Notes: a model not told the origin generated them from the sequence alone. DNA of 64,000 bases from Limnothrix sp. FACHB-406 (GCF_014698235.1 NZ_JACJSP010000002.1:1-64000); one strand, 5' to 3'; shown: positions 24,812 to 34,797, counted from the stretch's first letter. A program made the numbers and translations.

Positions 24812-26998
24812 GTGACTCAGTTCGGCAACAACCTACCCAACTTTTTGATTGGGTCTGGCGTAGATACCCTGATCGGTCTGGGGGATGCTGACTCGCTCGT
24901 CAGTAGCACCGCCGGCCGTAACGCAATTTTTGGTAACCAAGGCGCTGACTCGCTGATCAGCCAAGGTGGCGCTGACACCATCTACGGTGGTCAAGGCGCT
25001 GACATTATCCGCAGCCGCGGCGGCTCGCTGCTGTATGGCGATCGCGGCAACGACACGATCGTGGGTGAGTCTGTCTCCACTGGTATCATCGGCGGTTCGA
25101 CTGCTGGCGGTGGCGACACCATGTACGGTGGCGAAGGCGATGACTCGCTGGTTGCTAACTCCGTTGGTCCTTCGGCTCTGTTCGGTAACCAAGGCAACGA
25201 CGCACTGGTAGCTGGCAATCGGGCCGACACCCTGTACGGTGGTCAAGGCAACGACACCCTGACCTCGACCGTTGGTGGCCTGCTGTACGGCGATCGCGGC
25301 AATGACAATATCGCTCTGAGCGGCGGCTCCGGCGTTGCTGGTGCAACGGTTTACGGTGGCGACGGCGACGATGCAATCACCGGTGGTGGCCGTACCCTGC
25401 TGTTCGGTAACCAAGGCAACGATACGATCACGGCTGGTGCCGCTGACTCCGTATACGGTGGCTCGGGTGCTGACGTGTTGACCGCCAGCGGCTCGGGTGC
25501 CTTCATCTCTGGCGACCTTGGTAACGATATCCTCCGCAACACCGGTGCTAACAACACCCTGGCTGGTGGCGAAGGCGACGATACGATCACCTTTGACGGT
25601 GGTGCTGCCTTCTCGACCGCTTCCGGTGGCGGTGGCAAGAATTTCCTGCAAATCCTGCCCACCATCACGGGTTCGGGTAACGTGCTGATTGCCGGCAGCC
25701 TGGGTGACACCCTGGTCGGCGCTGGTGCGAACACGATCCAAGGTGGCGCTGGCGATGACTCGCTGGTCTCCCAAGGGTCGAACGTCACCCTGGTGGGCGG
25801 CGCTGGTCGCGACACCTTCAACGTGTTGGCAGGTGGTGCAATCTCCGGTTTCAACCCTGGTGAAGGCGACACGATCATCTCGGGTACCGCTCCCTTTACG
25901 ATCATTGCTGGCAGCACTGGCTTGTTCCTGACCGGTACCCCGAACCGCGATACCCTGACCGGTGGCGCTGGTAACGATACCCTAGAAGGTCTGGGCAACG
26001 CTGATGTGCTAACCGGTGGCGCAGGCGCTGATGTGTTCCTGTTCCGGGGCGTTCAGATCCGCGATGTTGCTTCGGTTGCCTTTACTAACAATGCAATTCC
26101 TGTTGCTGGGACGATTGGCGAAGGAACCAACCCGCTGACTCCCCAGACGGTGACATACTTTGTTAGAAACCCCGGTATTGGTGCTCCTGAAGCTCCGGGC
26201 ACTGCTGCCATTAGCACTGCTGGTGCTTCGTTTACCTTCTCCAGCGGTGCTGGTACGATCGGGATTGTCAGTGGCGTTGGTACTGCCGGTACCGCCCCGA
26301 TTTCTATTCCCACAAGTAGCCTACCGACCTACGGCGCAACTCTAACAATTGCCTATGGCACAGCCGGTGGCTTTGGTACAGGGGTCACTCCTCAGTTCGG
26401 CTCTCAAGCCCCGACGGGTACTAATTTAGTTCCCATTCAAGGTTACGGCTACTCGCTGTCTGGTTTCGATACGATTACTGACTTTGAGGCTGGGGTTGAC
26501 CAAATTCGCTTGGAAGGTCGCCTCTTCTCGAATGGAACCAGCGCTCCGAGCGCGAATGATCCTGGTCAGTTCCTGACGGTCGCATCAGTTTCCGGAACTA
26601 GTGTGACCAACATTGCTGGCAAAGATGCTCTGTTGTTCTACGCTCAAGACACCGGCATTCTGTACGGTCGCGCAGCTACCTCTACCTCAAATGCAAACCG
26701 AGCAGGTAGCTTTGGCACCCAGTTCTTCTATGACCCAACACCCCGGGTTACAGCAGGTACTCTTGCTAGTACCAGCTGGAATGGTACTAGCAGCATACTG
26801 CTGCAGAGTGGGGGATCTCCGACAGTTGCAAACACCATCGGTACGGTGCAGTACATCATCCTACCGCAATCGCCCCAAGTGCCCACTGCGTTTGCGGGTA
26901 CTAGCACCAATCTCCTGCCGATTCCGTTCGCGCAAGTGCTCAAGGGCGGTGCACCTGTCACCGACCTGACCTACGGTCGCGATATCGTGATCTTCTAA
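24812..26998 (+). CDS. RTX (hemolysin-type calcium-binding repeat) surface/secreted protein
   Basis: 728 residues from GTG 24812. The first 340 residues carry about 16 RTX-type nonapeptides (IYGGQGADII, LYGDRGNDTI, MYGGEGDDSL, LTGGAGNDTL) that bind calcium as a beta-roll. The Asn/Asp pattern GNDT or GADS follows an alternating LFGNQG / YGGQG / YGDRG order. The C-terminal 250 residues form a beta-rich domain ending FDTITDFEAGVDQI, seen in type I-secreted repeat proteins. There is no Sec signal peptide, which agrees with type I secretion. Codon use is strongly biased (CTG, GGT, AAC, GAC), like psbA, suggesting abundance. A secretion ABC transporter is not nearby. Confidence 0.85.
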   Translation: MTQFGNNLPNFLIGSGVDTLIGLGDADSLVSSTAGRNAIFGNQGADSLISQGGADTIYGGQGADIIRSRGGSLLYGDRGNDTIVGESVSTGIIGGSTAGGGDTMYGGEGDDSLVANSVGPSALFGNQGNDALVAGNRADTLYGGQGNDTLTSTVGGLLYGDRGNDNIALSGGSGVAGATVYGGDGDDAITGGGRTLLFGNQGNDTITAGAADSVYGGSGADVLTASGSGAFISGDLGNDILRNTGANNTLAGGEGDDTITFDGGAAFSTASGGGGKNFLQILPTITGSGNVLIAGSLGDTLVGAGANTIQGGAGDDSLVSQGSNVTLVGGAGRDTFNVLAGGAISGFNPGEGDTIISGTAPFTIIAGSTGLFLTGTPNRDTLTGGAGNDTLEGLGNADVLTGGAGADVFLFRGVQIRDVASVAFTNNAIPVAGTIGEGTNPLTPQTVTYFVRNPGIGAPEAPGTAAISTAGASFTFSSGAGTIGIVSGVGTAGTAPISIPTSSLPTYGATLTIAYGTAGGFGTGVTPQFGSQAPTGTNLVPIQGYGYSLSGFDTITDFEAGVDQIRLEGRLFSNGTSAPSANDPGQFLTVASVSGTSVTNIAGKDALLFYAQDTGILYGRAATSTSNANRAGSFGTQFFYDPTPRVTAGTLASTSWNGTSSILLQSGGSPTVANTIGTVQYIILPQSPQVPTAFAGTSTNLLPIPFAQVLKGGAPVTDLTYGRDIVIF

Positions 26999-27020
26999 GG
27001 TTTGGCAGATTGACTCTCAA

Positions 27021-27080
27021 GGCAGGGTTTCGACTCTGCCTTTCCTCCCCAGCTCGGATTCCGGGTCTGGGGAGTTTTTC
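27021..27080 (+). terminator. Double hairpin terminator after the RTX gene
   Basis: GGCAG (27021-27025) pairs with CTGCC (27036-27040), followed by TTTCC. A second stem, CCCCAG (27047-27052) with CTGGGG (27067-27072), is followed by AGTTTTTCTTT. The second is a typical intrinsic terminator. Confidence 0.8.
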
Positions 27081-27674
27081 TTTGGGTGTGTAGGGACGAT
27101 CGCCCGCTTAAACCGTGTCAGAAGGTAGGCAGCAGTCGTTGGGGAAAATGTTAGAAATTGATCAGGGTTCTGAAATATTTGCAAATTTAGTCAAGCTAGC
27201 TATATTTTTGACGCGGTGCTTTCCGTAAGTCATTACTATGTCAAATTCAGGATATTAATCAATGGCTGATCAGGGTTAGGTTGTGGTGAAATCCTAATCT
27301 CTGATTTAAAAAATGCCAATTTGTCTATGTAAAAAATGATGCTTTTGATTGCGTCCCATTGGTTCTACTCACGGAAATCGGATCGGTTATAAAGGATCTG
27401 TAATCAGGACTAAGATGGGTTAATTAGGCTCTTAAAGTCATTAAACCTAGAACGAAATTAATGCCTTTAAGAGAATTCTTGACCGTAAAAACGGGGTCGC
27501 CTTGTATTTGTTAATTGAGTTGAGATCTTGCTTGTGTTGAGCATGATCCGACTGGGATGTCAGCGTGGGGTTTATTGATTCGAGTATTGATTTTTAAGGG
27601 GCAAACAAGAACGCGGTCATGGTTGATGCGACTGGTGGAGTTGGATTGCTTGCCGTTTTTGATTAGTCAGGAGT
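27081..27674. other. Intergenic region between the RTX gene and the S9 peptidase
   Basis: 594 bp, AT-rich from 27120 to 27540, no supported gene. Possible promoter elements for the peptidase lie within the AT-rich part, for example near 27385-27425, but none is convincing. Confidence 0.4.
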
Positions 27675-30242
27675 GTGAGGCCTGTGGTGGATGGAGATCG
27701 ATCGAGCCGATATCGATCGCGCTGGTGGTCAGTTCTGGGATGTTTGGCCACAGTCATGGGTTGGGGATGGGTTGAATCATCGGTCTTGGCACAACCATCG
27801 GTGAAGTTACCGTCGGTGACTGGAGCGGCCCGTTGGCAACCCGCACCGCCACCGATCGATCAAATGCTGAAAGCACCGGCCACGCCGATCGTGATGGTTT
27901 CCCCTAACCGGCGCTACACGATCGAGCTGTTACCGGTGGGGATGGCGGCCCTTGTTGATCTGGCTGCTCCGGCTTTACCCTTGGCCGGTTTGCGCATTAA
28001 TCCCCAAACGAACGGCCCCTCGCTGGGGACTTACTATCGCGGCATAATAATTACTGAGCTAAGTACAAGACAACGACAGGCGGTATCCTTACCGGCTAAC
28101 AGTCGCCTCAGTAATCTGCGCTGGTCACGGGACGGCCGATCGCTGGCCCTAACTCAAACAACCGATCGCGGACTGGAATTGTGGGTCATTGATTTGGAAA
28201 CGGCTAGCCCCCGAATGTTGACGGGGCCAATTTTGAATGGGGCTTATGGGTCGCCCTGCGATTGGTTGCCGGGGACAGAGGGCTTGGTTTGTAAGGTCAT
28301 TCCCACCGATCGGGGTGCGCCTCCACCCATGCCCGTGCCGCCCGAGGGGCCGATCATTGAGGATCACGACGGACAACGATCGCCCAATCGCACCTACACC
28401 AATCTGCTCAACAGCCCCCATGATGAGGCCCTCCTGAGGCATTACCTAAGCGCCACGATCGAGCAGATTGATCTACAGGGTCGTCGCTCATTACTGCTCC
28501 CACCGGATTTGTACGACCACGTTACACCCTCGCCCAACGGTCAACATCTGCTGGTCGAAACGGTGGAAACGCCTTTTTCCTATAAGGTACCGATTGATCG
28601 TTTTCCCCGTCGCATTGCCTTGCATCACCTCAATCAAGGGCGAAACCAAGGAAACCAAGGGCGATCTCAGATCTTGACCCGCTTGCCCTTGGCGGATAAC
28701 TTACCGCTCGGTTTTGATGCTGTGCGACCGGGTAAACGGTTATTTGGGTGGCGAACCGATCGCCCCGCCACGCTCTATTGGGTTGAAGCCCTGGACGGGG
28801 GCAATCCAGGACAGGCCGCAACCGATCGGGATGCTCTCTACGTCCAGGAAGCCACTGCCTTGGATCAGCCACCTCAGCGGCTTTGGCAGTCCTCATTTCG
28901 GTTTCGCTATGCCTGGTGGGGCAATGGCAACCTGGCCCTGATTGAGGAATTTTGGTTCGATGAACGGCGGGTGCGGTTGTGGCAAGTGGCTCCCGATCGC
29001 CCCGGCGCGGCCCCCGTGCTGCGGGGCGATCGCAACTATCAGGATCGATACCGTGACCCCGGCGACCCCTTGATGGCTCAAGGGCCCTATGGTCTTGAGG
29101 TGTTGCGGCTGGCGACCGATCAACAATCCCTTTACCTCGTGGGTCAAGGGGCCTCGCCTCAGGGCATCCATCCGTTTTTAGACCGCTGGAACTTGGTAAC
29201 CAATCAAACGGAACGGCTGTGGCAGGCCACTGATCCTTACTATGAATATCCGATCGACCTGCTCAGTCAGGGTCAACTGCTCACCCAACGGCAATCCCAG
29301 CGCGAGGCTCCCAATTACTTTTTGCGGAACTTAGCCAGTTCCGAAAGCCCAGCCCAGCCCTTGACCCAATTTGCCGATCCCATCCCCGCCTTGGCTGACA
29401 TTCAGCAAGAGATTGTCTACTACCAGCGGGCTGATGGTGTTCCCCTCTCCGCCACGCTCTATCTGCCTCCCGGTTACGAACGCGATCGGGATGGGCCCTT
29501 GCCCATGGTGTTTTGGGTTTATCCCGAAGAATATGCCGATCGAAACACCGCCGGGCAGGTCACCACCTCCGCCAACTTCTTCAGTCGCCCTGAAGCCGAT
29601 TCACCCCTGTTTCTGTTGGCCTTGGGCTATGGGGTGTTGCTCGATCCTAGCCTCCCGATCGTGGGTGAAAACGGCGCAGAACCCAATGACACCTACATTG
29701 AGCAACTGATCGCGGGAGCCGAAGCGGCGGTGAACTATGTGGTCGATCGCGGCATTGCCGACCCCAAGCGATTGTTAGTGGGGGGCCATTCCTACGGAGC
29801 CTTCACCGTGGCTAACCTGCTGGCTCATACCAATCTCTTCAGGGCCGGGATTGCCCGTAGCGGAGCCTATAACCGTACCCTCACCCCCTTTGGGTTTCAG
29901 GGCGAACAACGCACCTACTGGCAAGCCCAAGAAACCTATACCCGTCTGTCTCCCTTCACCTTTGCCGATCGCATTAATGAACCCCTGCTCCTGATTCATG
30001 GTCAGCGGGATTCCAACCCTGGTACTTATCCCATTCAAAGTGAACGGATGTATGATGCCATGCGCGGATTAGGGGGAACAGCGCGGCTGGTGCTGCTGCC
30101 CTACGAAGACCACGCCTACGAGTCCCAGGAAGCGATCGGTCATGTGTTGTGGGAGATGGCCCGTTGGTGTGATTTGTATATTGGCACTTCCACAGTGCAG
30201 CGGTTGCGGATGGATTTTCAGCAGGCCCATGCCCATCCCTAG
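27675..30242 (+). CDS. S9-family serine peptidase, plastid glutamyl endopeptidase (CGEP)-like
   Basis: 855 residues from GTG 27675. The N-terminus has a signal-like segment (WWSVLGCLATVMGWGWVESS then VLAQPS), so it may be periplasmic. A beta-propeller occupies roughly residues 50-560. The alpha/beta hydrolase domain has GGHSYGAF with nucleophile Ser706, HGQRDSNPG with Asp779, and EDHAYES with His813, in the order Ser-Asp-His of prolyl oligopeptidases. Segments such as IARSGAYNRTLTPFGFQ and VLWEMARWCDLY closely resemble chloroplast glutamyl endopeptidase. Substrate specificity is inferred from that similarity. No neighbours share its pathway. Confidence 0.85.
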   Translation: MRPVVDGDRSSRYRSRWWSVLGCLATVMGWGWVESSVLAQPSVKLPSVTGAARWQPAPPPIDQMLKAPATPIVMVSPNRRYTIELLPVGMAALVDLAAPALPLAGLRINPQTNGPSLGTYYRGIIITELSTRQRQAVSLPANSRLSNLRWSRDGRSLALTQTTDRGLELWVIDLETASPRMLTGPILNGAYGSPCDWLPGTEGLVCKVIPTDRGAPPPMPVPPEGPIIEDHDGQRSPNRTYTNLLNSPHDEALLRHYLSATIEQIDLQGRRSLLLPPDLYDHVTPSPNGQHLLVETVETPFSYKVPIDRFPRRIALHHLNQGRNQGNQGRSQILTRLPLADNLPLGFDAVRPGKRLFGWRTDRPATLYWVEALDGGNPGQAATDRDALYVQEATALDQPPQRLWQSSFRFRYAWWGNGNLALIEEFWFDERRVRLWQVAPDRPGAAPVLRGDRNYQDRYRDPGDPLMAQGPYGLEVLRLATDQQSLYLVGQGASPQGIHPFLDRWNLVTNQTERLWQATDPYYEYPIDLLSQGQLLTQRQSQREAPNYFLRNLASSESPAQPLTQFADPIPALADIQQEIVYYQRADGVPLSATLYLPPGYERDRDGPLPMVFWVYPEEYADRNTAGQVTTSANFFSRPEADSPLFLLALGYGVLLDPSLPIVGENGAEPNDTYIEQLIAGAEAAVNYVVDRGIADPKRLLVGGHSYGAFTVANLLAHTNLFRAGIARSGAYNRTLTPFGFQGEQRTYWQAQETYTRLSPFTFADRINEPLLLIHGQRDSNPGTYPIQSERMYDAMRGLGGTARLVLLPYEDHAYESQEAIGHVLWEMARWCDLYIGTSTVQRLRMDFQQAHAHP

Positions 30243-30326
30243 AGCTGTGAGTTTGTCCCGACTGGGCTGGGCAATCCTGACTCGGCAGTTCTGAATCCCT
30301 CTCAACCAGCTAGCTGACCCCCAAGG

Positions 30327-30806
30327 CTAGAGCACTTGATGGGTGTAGGCATGTTGCTTCACGTTGTCTTCGGGGCGCACCATGCTGTTGGCGTTCAGAA
30401 CACGCTTTCGATCGACTGAGTGATTCAAATCCGTGCGCTGTTGCCCGATCGGGATGTGTTGTTGGGCGCTGGGTCGGCTGCGGTAGGTGCGAGCCGCCGC
30501 GATCGCCCGTGGTTCAAAATCAGCACACCAATGGGATTCGGGCGGGAACCCTTCCGGCAACTGTCCCGCCGCACTGGCAGCCAAAGCCGCTTCGATCGGC
30601 AGGGCGATCGCCCACTGATAAGAGGTGGGAATGCCTTGCAAAATCGTTTCTAGGGCTGCTGAAGGAATCGGCTCAATGAGGCTGACTGACTGCAACTCGC
30701 CCTCTTCTTTGAGAAAGCAAGTGGCCAAGCCCAAAACCAAATAATCTTGATTGCTTAAGTCGGTGACGTGGGAGGGAAGGCTCATAGAGCAATCAATCAA
30801 CTTCAT
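30327..30806 (-). CDS. Conserved hypothetical protein
   Basis: 159 residues, ATG 30806, or an in-frame ATG seven codons later giving MSLPSHVTDL. The N-terminal part (LSNQDYLVLGLATCFLKEEG, then LIEPIPSAALETILQGIPTS) is well structured and includes an Ala-rich segment. The C-terminal 60 residues are basic and polar (RTYRSRPSAQQ). I recognise no family with certainty. It is convergent with the peptidase gene. Confidence 0.6.
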   Translation of the reverse strand: MKLIDCSMSLPSHVTDLSNQDYLVLGLATCFLKEEGELQSVSLIEPIPSAALETILQGIPTSYQWAIALPIEAALAASAAGQLPEGFPPESHWCADFEPRAIAAARTYRSRPSAQQHIPIGQQRTDLNHSVDRKRVLNANSMVRPEDNVKQHAYTHQVL

Positions 30807-31274
30807 GAGTTTTGGTCAGTAACCCAGCTTAAGGCCACGATCATCGCGATCGAATCGGTCTTGCATCGCCTCAACTCGTTCTCTCGTCAACATTTCAGCC
30901 CCTAGATTCCCCGCGCATTCGGCCTCTTAGCTTTGGATTTACTTTGGATTTGCACTAAATTTGCTGCGAACCAGTCAGCGTGACATCGTTCTAGGCGATC
31001 AATTCGATTTGCCAGCACAAGACCGTTCCAGGCGATCGCCCCGAATCCAAACCTTCATCGGCATGATGCAGATTTTGCAACTTATACAGAGGCAAGCAAC
31101 AGAGGCAGATATTACCCAATGGCTTCTACACTCTAAATCAGCCCAAAGTTAGACTTCATAAGTCATTGAGCGACTTTTTTCCTCAGACTTCCTTGGGGTC
31201 ATGTTAAGTTATTTGCCAACCGGCGGGCCGCATTCTCTCCTCCTGCACCGACGGGCCAGCAACGAGGAAAAGCT
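30807..31274. other. Intergenic region upstream of the PBP gene
   Basis: 468 bp without a supported gene between divergent genes. A 63-codon frame at 30961-31152 has no recognisable features. The PBP ribosome site is the AACGAGGAAA just before GTG 31275. Confidence 0.4.
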
Positions 31275-33710
31275 GTGAGTCAATCAGATTCGGGATTTAC
31301 AGATTTACCACCAGCCCCTAGCCAGGGTGGTGAGGGATCGACAGCGACTCCGGCTGATCCATTGCCAACGCTGCCGCCAACGGTTGCCACACCACAACGG
31401 GCAGCCTTTCCTTGGCCTTGGTGGTTGCGTTTGCCCTCCCGATCGACCCGCCACCCCTCCGATGGCCGTCCCCGCTCCTTTGGTAAATATTGGGGAATCC
31501 TGATTGGGATCAGTTTTTTAGGTGGCAGCACTGCCCTTGGCTGGGCCGGCTGGCGTTCCGTCAAAGCCTTTGAAGATACTCTGCCTTCTGCCCAAGATGT
31601 CTTCACGTTTTCCCGAGATGGCACGGTCACGATCATTGCTGCCGATGGCACGATTTTGCAGCAACAGGGGCCCGCAACCCGGGAAAAAACGCCCCTGAAG
31701 CGAATTCCCAAAAAGCTGCTCCAGGCGTTTATGGCCGCTGAAGATCGGCGGTTTTATGAGCATGACGGGGTTGATGCGATCGGGATTTTGCGCGCTTCCT
31801 GGACCAACCTGCTCGCGGGAGAGGTGGTGGAAGGTGGCAGCACCATCACCCAACAGCTAGCACGGATTGTTTTCCTGAACCAAGAGCGCAGCGCCACCCG
31901 CAAACTGCGAGAAGCGCTGTTGGCGGCCAAAATGGAGCGATCGCTCACCAAAGACCAAATCGCCGAAAGCTACCTGAATTTGGTCTATCTCGGCTCCGGA
32001 GCCTATGGGGTTTCCGATGCGGCTTGGGTTTACTTTGGCAAAAGCCTCGATCGCCTCACCCTGGCGGAAATGGCAACCCTGGCCTGTTTGGCTCCCGCCC
32101 CGAGCTATTTTTCGCCCCTGGTTAACCCGGAAATTACCAAAGAGCGCCGGAACATTGTGCTCGATCGAATGGTGGTGGCCGGCTTCCTGAGCGCGGCTGA
32201 AGCGGACGCAGCTCAAAGCGAGCCAATTACCCTCAACCAAAAAATTCCGCGCCGCCTGATCGTCACGGCCCCGCACTTCACGTCCTATATCCTGCAAGAG
32301 CTGCCCAAACACCTGCCTTCGGAAGTGATTGAGCGCGGCGGTCTGACCGTTGAAACCACCCTCCGCCCCGACTGGCAAACAGTCGCCACCCGCGCGGTGC
32401 AAGAGGCTGTCCAAAAACGCGGTCGATATCAACGATTTTCCCAAGGGGCTTTGGTGGCGATCGATCCGCGCACCGGGGAAATTCGAGCCATGGTGGGCAG
32501 CGGAGACACCAATTTCACCGCCAGCCAATTCAACCGCGTCACCCAAGCCAAACGGCAGCCCGGCTCCACCTTCAAAACCTTCGTCTACAGCGCCGCCATC
32601 CAAGCGGGGATGTCTCCCTATGCGGGTTATGCGGACGAACCCTATCGCATTGGGGGATACGAACCCAAAAACTTTAGCGGTAAGTTCTCCGGTTGGCAGT
32701 CAGCCACTGCGGCTTTGACCAAATCCGTGAACATCATCGCCCTGAAGGTGATGCTGGATGTGGGGCGGGAAAACGTGATTGACCTGGCCCGCAAGATGGG
32801 CATTCAGTCAGAGTTAAAGCCCACCTACTCCTTGGCCCTGGGGGCTTCGGAGGTGAATTTGCTGGAACTGACGGCGGCCTATGGCACATTGGCCGCTAAG
32901 GGTAAACATTTCCCCACCTACGGCATTCGGCGGATTCGCGATCGCCGAGGTCAGGTGATCTATGAAAACAAAACGACCCCCGTCGTAGCCTTGAACACCA
33001 ACGATGCGGCGATCATCAACTGGATGTTGCAGCAGGTGGTGAATGACGGAACTGGGGCCCCCGCAGCCCTGGAAGGTCGCCCGGTGGCGGGTAAAACCGG
33101 CACGTCGGATAAGGCGCGGGATCTTTGGTTCATTGGCTTCATTCCGCAATTGGTGACCGGTGTTTGGTTGGGGAATGACAATAACCAACCCACCTATGGA
33201 GCCAGTGCGGCGGCGGCGGCCACTTGGAACGACTTCATGAAAGAGGCCGTGAAGGGGTTCAAGGTGGAAACCTTTGACAAGCTGCCGAACCTGTCTGGCC
33301 GTCGCTTCCGACCCAAGAAACGGGCTGATCGGGGTTCCCGGGAAGGCCAGGCCGCTTCCGAGGACGATCTGAAGCGTCGTCAACGGGAGGAGCGCGAAGA
33401 GGAACCCCGGAGCGGCAGTTCATCGGAGCGTTCCCCGCAACCCCGGAGCGGTGAATCGCGATCGGGTCGTGGCGAAGAGAGCCGTGGTGAAGGTGAGCGC
33501 CGTTCCCCGCGTTCCAGTGCCCCAAGTCCGGCGGTAGCCCCAGCCCGCTCCAGAACTTCGGAACCGGCGACCCCGGTTCGTTCAGCACCCGTTGCCCCAC
33601 CGCCGCCGCCCGTTGCCCCGCCGCCCCCGGCTGCACCGCCGCCGCCCCCGGTTGCACCCCCACCACCCGTCGCACCCCCCACCACCAGCGACGGCGGTGG
33701 TAGCCCTTAG
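31275..33710 (+). CDS. Class A penicillin-binding protein (PBP1A type)
   Basis: Bifunctional peptidoglycan glycosyltransferase and transpeptidase anchored in the inner membrane; 811 residues from GTG 31275. A cytoplasmic Pro-rich tail precedes one membrane helix (about 74-93). The GT51 domain has AAEDRRFYEHDGVD and GGSTITQQLARIVF. The transpeptidase has the SXXK motif in QPGSTFKTF, the SXN motif in KSVNIIAL and KTG in AGKTGTSD. The C-terminal 150 residues are low complexity: an RE/S-rich stretch, then a Pro/Val/Ala run, which is unusual and probably surface exposed. It stands alone. Confidence 0.93.
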   Translation: MSQSDSGFTDLPPAPSQGGEGSTATPADPLPTLPPTVATPQRAAFPWPWWLRLPSRSTRHPSDGRPRSFGKYWGILIGISFLGGSTALGWAGWRSVKAFEDTLPSAQDVFTFSRDGTVTIIAADGTILQQQGPATREKTPLKRIPKKLLQAFMAAEDRRFYEHDGVDAIGILRASWTNLLAGEVVEGGSTITQQLARIVFLNQERSATRKLREALLAAKMERSLTKDQIAESYLNLVYLGSGAYGVSDAAWVYFGKSLDRLTLAEMATLACLAPAPSYFSPLVNPEITKERRNIVLDRMVVAGFLSAAEADAAQSEPITLNQKIPRRLIVTAPHFTSYILQELPKHLPSEVIERGGLTVETTLRPDWQTVATRAVQEAVQKRGRYQRFSQGALVAIDPRTGEIRAMVGSGDTNFTASQFNRVTQAKRQPGSTFKTFVYSAAIQAGMSPYAGYADEPYRIGGYEPKNFSGKFSGWQSATAALTKSVNIIALKVMLDVGRENVIDLARKMGIQSELKPTYSLALGASEVNLLELTAAYGTLAAKGKHFPTYGIRRIRDRRGQVIYENKTTPVVALNTNDAAIINWMLQQVVNDGTGAPAALEGRPVAGKTGTSDKARDLWFIGFIPQLVTGVWLGNDNNQPTYGASAAAAATWNDFMKEAVKGFKVETFDKLPNLSGRRFRPKKRADRGSREGQAASEDDLKRRQREEREEEPRSGSSSERSPQPRSGESRSGRGEESRGEGERRSPRSSAPSPAVAPARSRTSEPATPVRSAPVAPPPPPVAPPPPAAPPPPPVAPPPPVAPPTTSDGGGSP

Positions 33711-33756
33711 GGTATTGTTGTGTTTGGATAGTGGTTTGTAACTTTTTGTAATCCTT

Positions 33757-34044
33757 ATGGACACCGCCCTGTTGTTTGGCCATTCCTTGCCGACGTTGTT
33801 TGGCTCGTTGGTGACCTCCCAGTTGCTGGCACTGCCCGGCGTGAGCCAGGGTTTTCCTTGGGCGTTTGTGGCGGTCTATGTTGTGGGGTTCATTGCGGCG
33901 GTGTCGATCGGGTCGATCGCCTGGTACAACTCCAAGCGTCCGGCGGGCTGGGAAGGCAGAGACCGGCCCGACTTTGTGCCCGACCTGAAACCAACGGACA
34001 AGGAAGAGACCACCAATTCACAAGATTCATCTACGGCTGAGTAA
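33757..34044 (+). CDS. Small single-span membrane protein, possibly a photosystem II assembly factor (Psb35-like)
   Basis: 95 residues with one membrane helix (FPWAFVAVYVVGFIAAVSIG) followed by SIAWYNSKRPAGWEGRDRPD and a polar acidic tail. The SIAWYNSKRP-GWE-RPD block recurs in a small cyanobacterial thylakoid protein family; I associate it tentatively with Psb35, a single-helix factor that stabilises the CP47 module. The name is uncertain. It starts 46 bp after the PBP gene. Confidence 0.55.
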   Translation: MDTALLFGHSLPTLFGSLVTSQLLALPGVSQGFPWAFVAVYVVGFIAAVSIGSIAWYNSKRPAGWEGRDRPDFVPDLKPTDKEETTNSQDSSTAE

Positions 34045-34167
34045 TCTTCCCGATCGGGGCGGGCTGCTGCCGCGTGGCTGTGCGGGGCCGCCCCTGGAGG
34101 CCTAGCCAGGCGGATAGAGGCACTTTGACAATGCCTTTGAGAGTCTTTCGCGAATTCATTCAAAAAT

Positions 34168-34188
34168 CCCCGCGTCTTTAGACCGGGG
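34168..34188. other. Hairpin upstream of cysC
   Basis: CCCCG (34168-34172) and CGGGG (34184-34188), with inner GTC/GAC, form a stem-loop about 35 bp before cysC. On the minus strand it is followed by ATTTTTG, so it could end antisense transcripts; on the plus strand it lies in the cysC leader. Confidence 0.35.
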
Positions 34189-34223
34189 AGTGTCAATGAG
34201 ACGCACTTTTAAAGCAGTTTGAT

Positions 34224-34787
34224 ATGGAATCTTCAACGGCAAACCCAGCTTCGACGATCGGCGCAACCATTTGGTTAACGGGGTTGAGTGGCGCGGGCAA
34301 AACCACGATCGGGCAGGCCGTGGCCGAGGCCCTCAAAGCCCGGGGGCAGCGCGTGGAAATTCTGGATGGCGACCTGGTGCGGCAACACCTGAGCAAGGGC
34401 CTGGGGTTCAGCAAAGAAGACCGCGATGAAAATATCCGGCGCATTGGCTTCGTGGCTCATCTGCTGACTCGGAATGGGGTGTTTGTGGTCGCTTCCGCCA
34501 TCTCGCCCTATCGCGCCATTCGCCAAGAGGTGCGATCGATGATTGGGCAGTTTGTGGAAGTTTATGTCAATGCCCCCCTGGCGGTTTGCGAATCGCGGGA
34601 CGTGAAGGGCCTCTATGCCAAGGCGCGGGCGGGCTTGATTCGAGGCTTCACGGGCATTGATGATCCCTACGAAGCGCCGGAGCAACCGGAGGTGGAATGC
34701 CGCACCGATCGGGATTCCCTAGAGGATTGCACGGCACAGGTGTTGGCCGCGCTCGATCGTTTGGGTTATTTACCCAGCCAGGACTAG
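34224..34787 (+). CDS. cysC: Adenylyl-sulfate kinase
   Basis: 187 residues. It phosphorylates adenosine 5'-phosphosulfate to PAPS in assimilatory sulfate reduction. Walker A is GLSGAGKTT (20-28), [21 protein letters not shown] binds substrate, and the conserved Ser of the family lies in [13 protein letters not shown]. The C-terminal [17 protein letters not shown] is diagnostic of APS kinases. No sulfurylase or cysH is adjacent. It is convergent with the PhzF-like gene. Confidence 0.95.
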   Translation: MESSTANPASTIGATIWLTGLSGAGKTTIGQAVAEALKARGQRVEILDGDLVRQHLSKGLGFSKEDRDENIRRIGFVAHLLTRNGVFVVASAISPYRAIRQEVRSMIGQFVEVYVNAPLAVCESRDVKGLYAKARAGLIRGFTGIDDPYEAPEQPEVECRTDRDSLEDCTAQVLAALDRLGYLPSQD

Positions 34788-34797
34788 GCAGCCAGAA

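Noticed and set aside
24833-25998. Long minus-strand frames within the RTX gene
   Set aside because: Product of repeat codon bias; no domain similarity, and the plus strand carries clear calcium-binding repeats.
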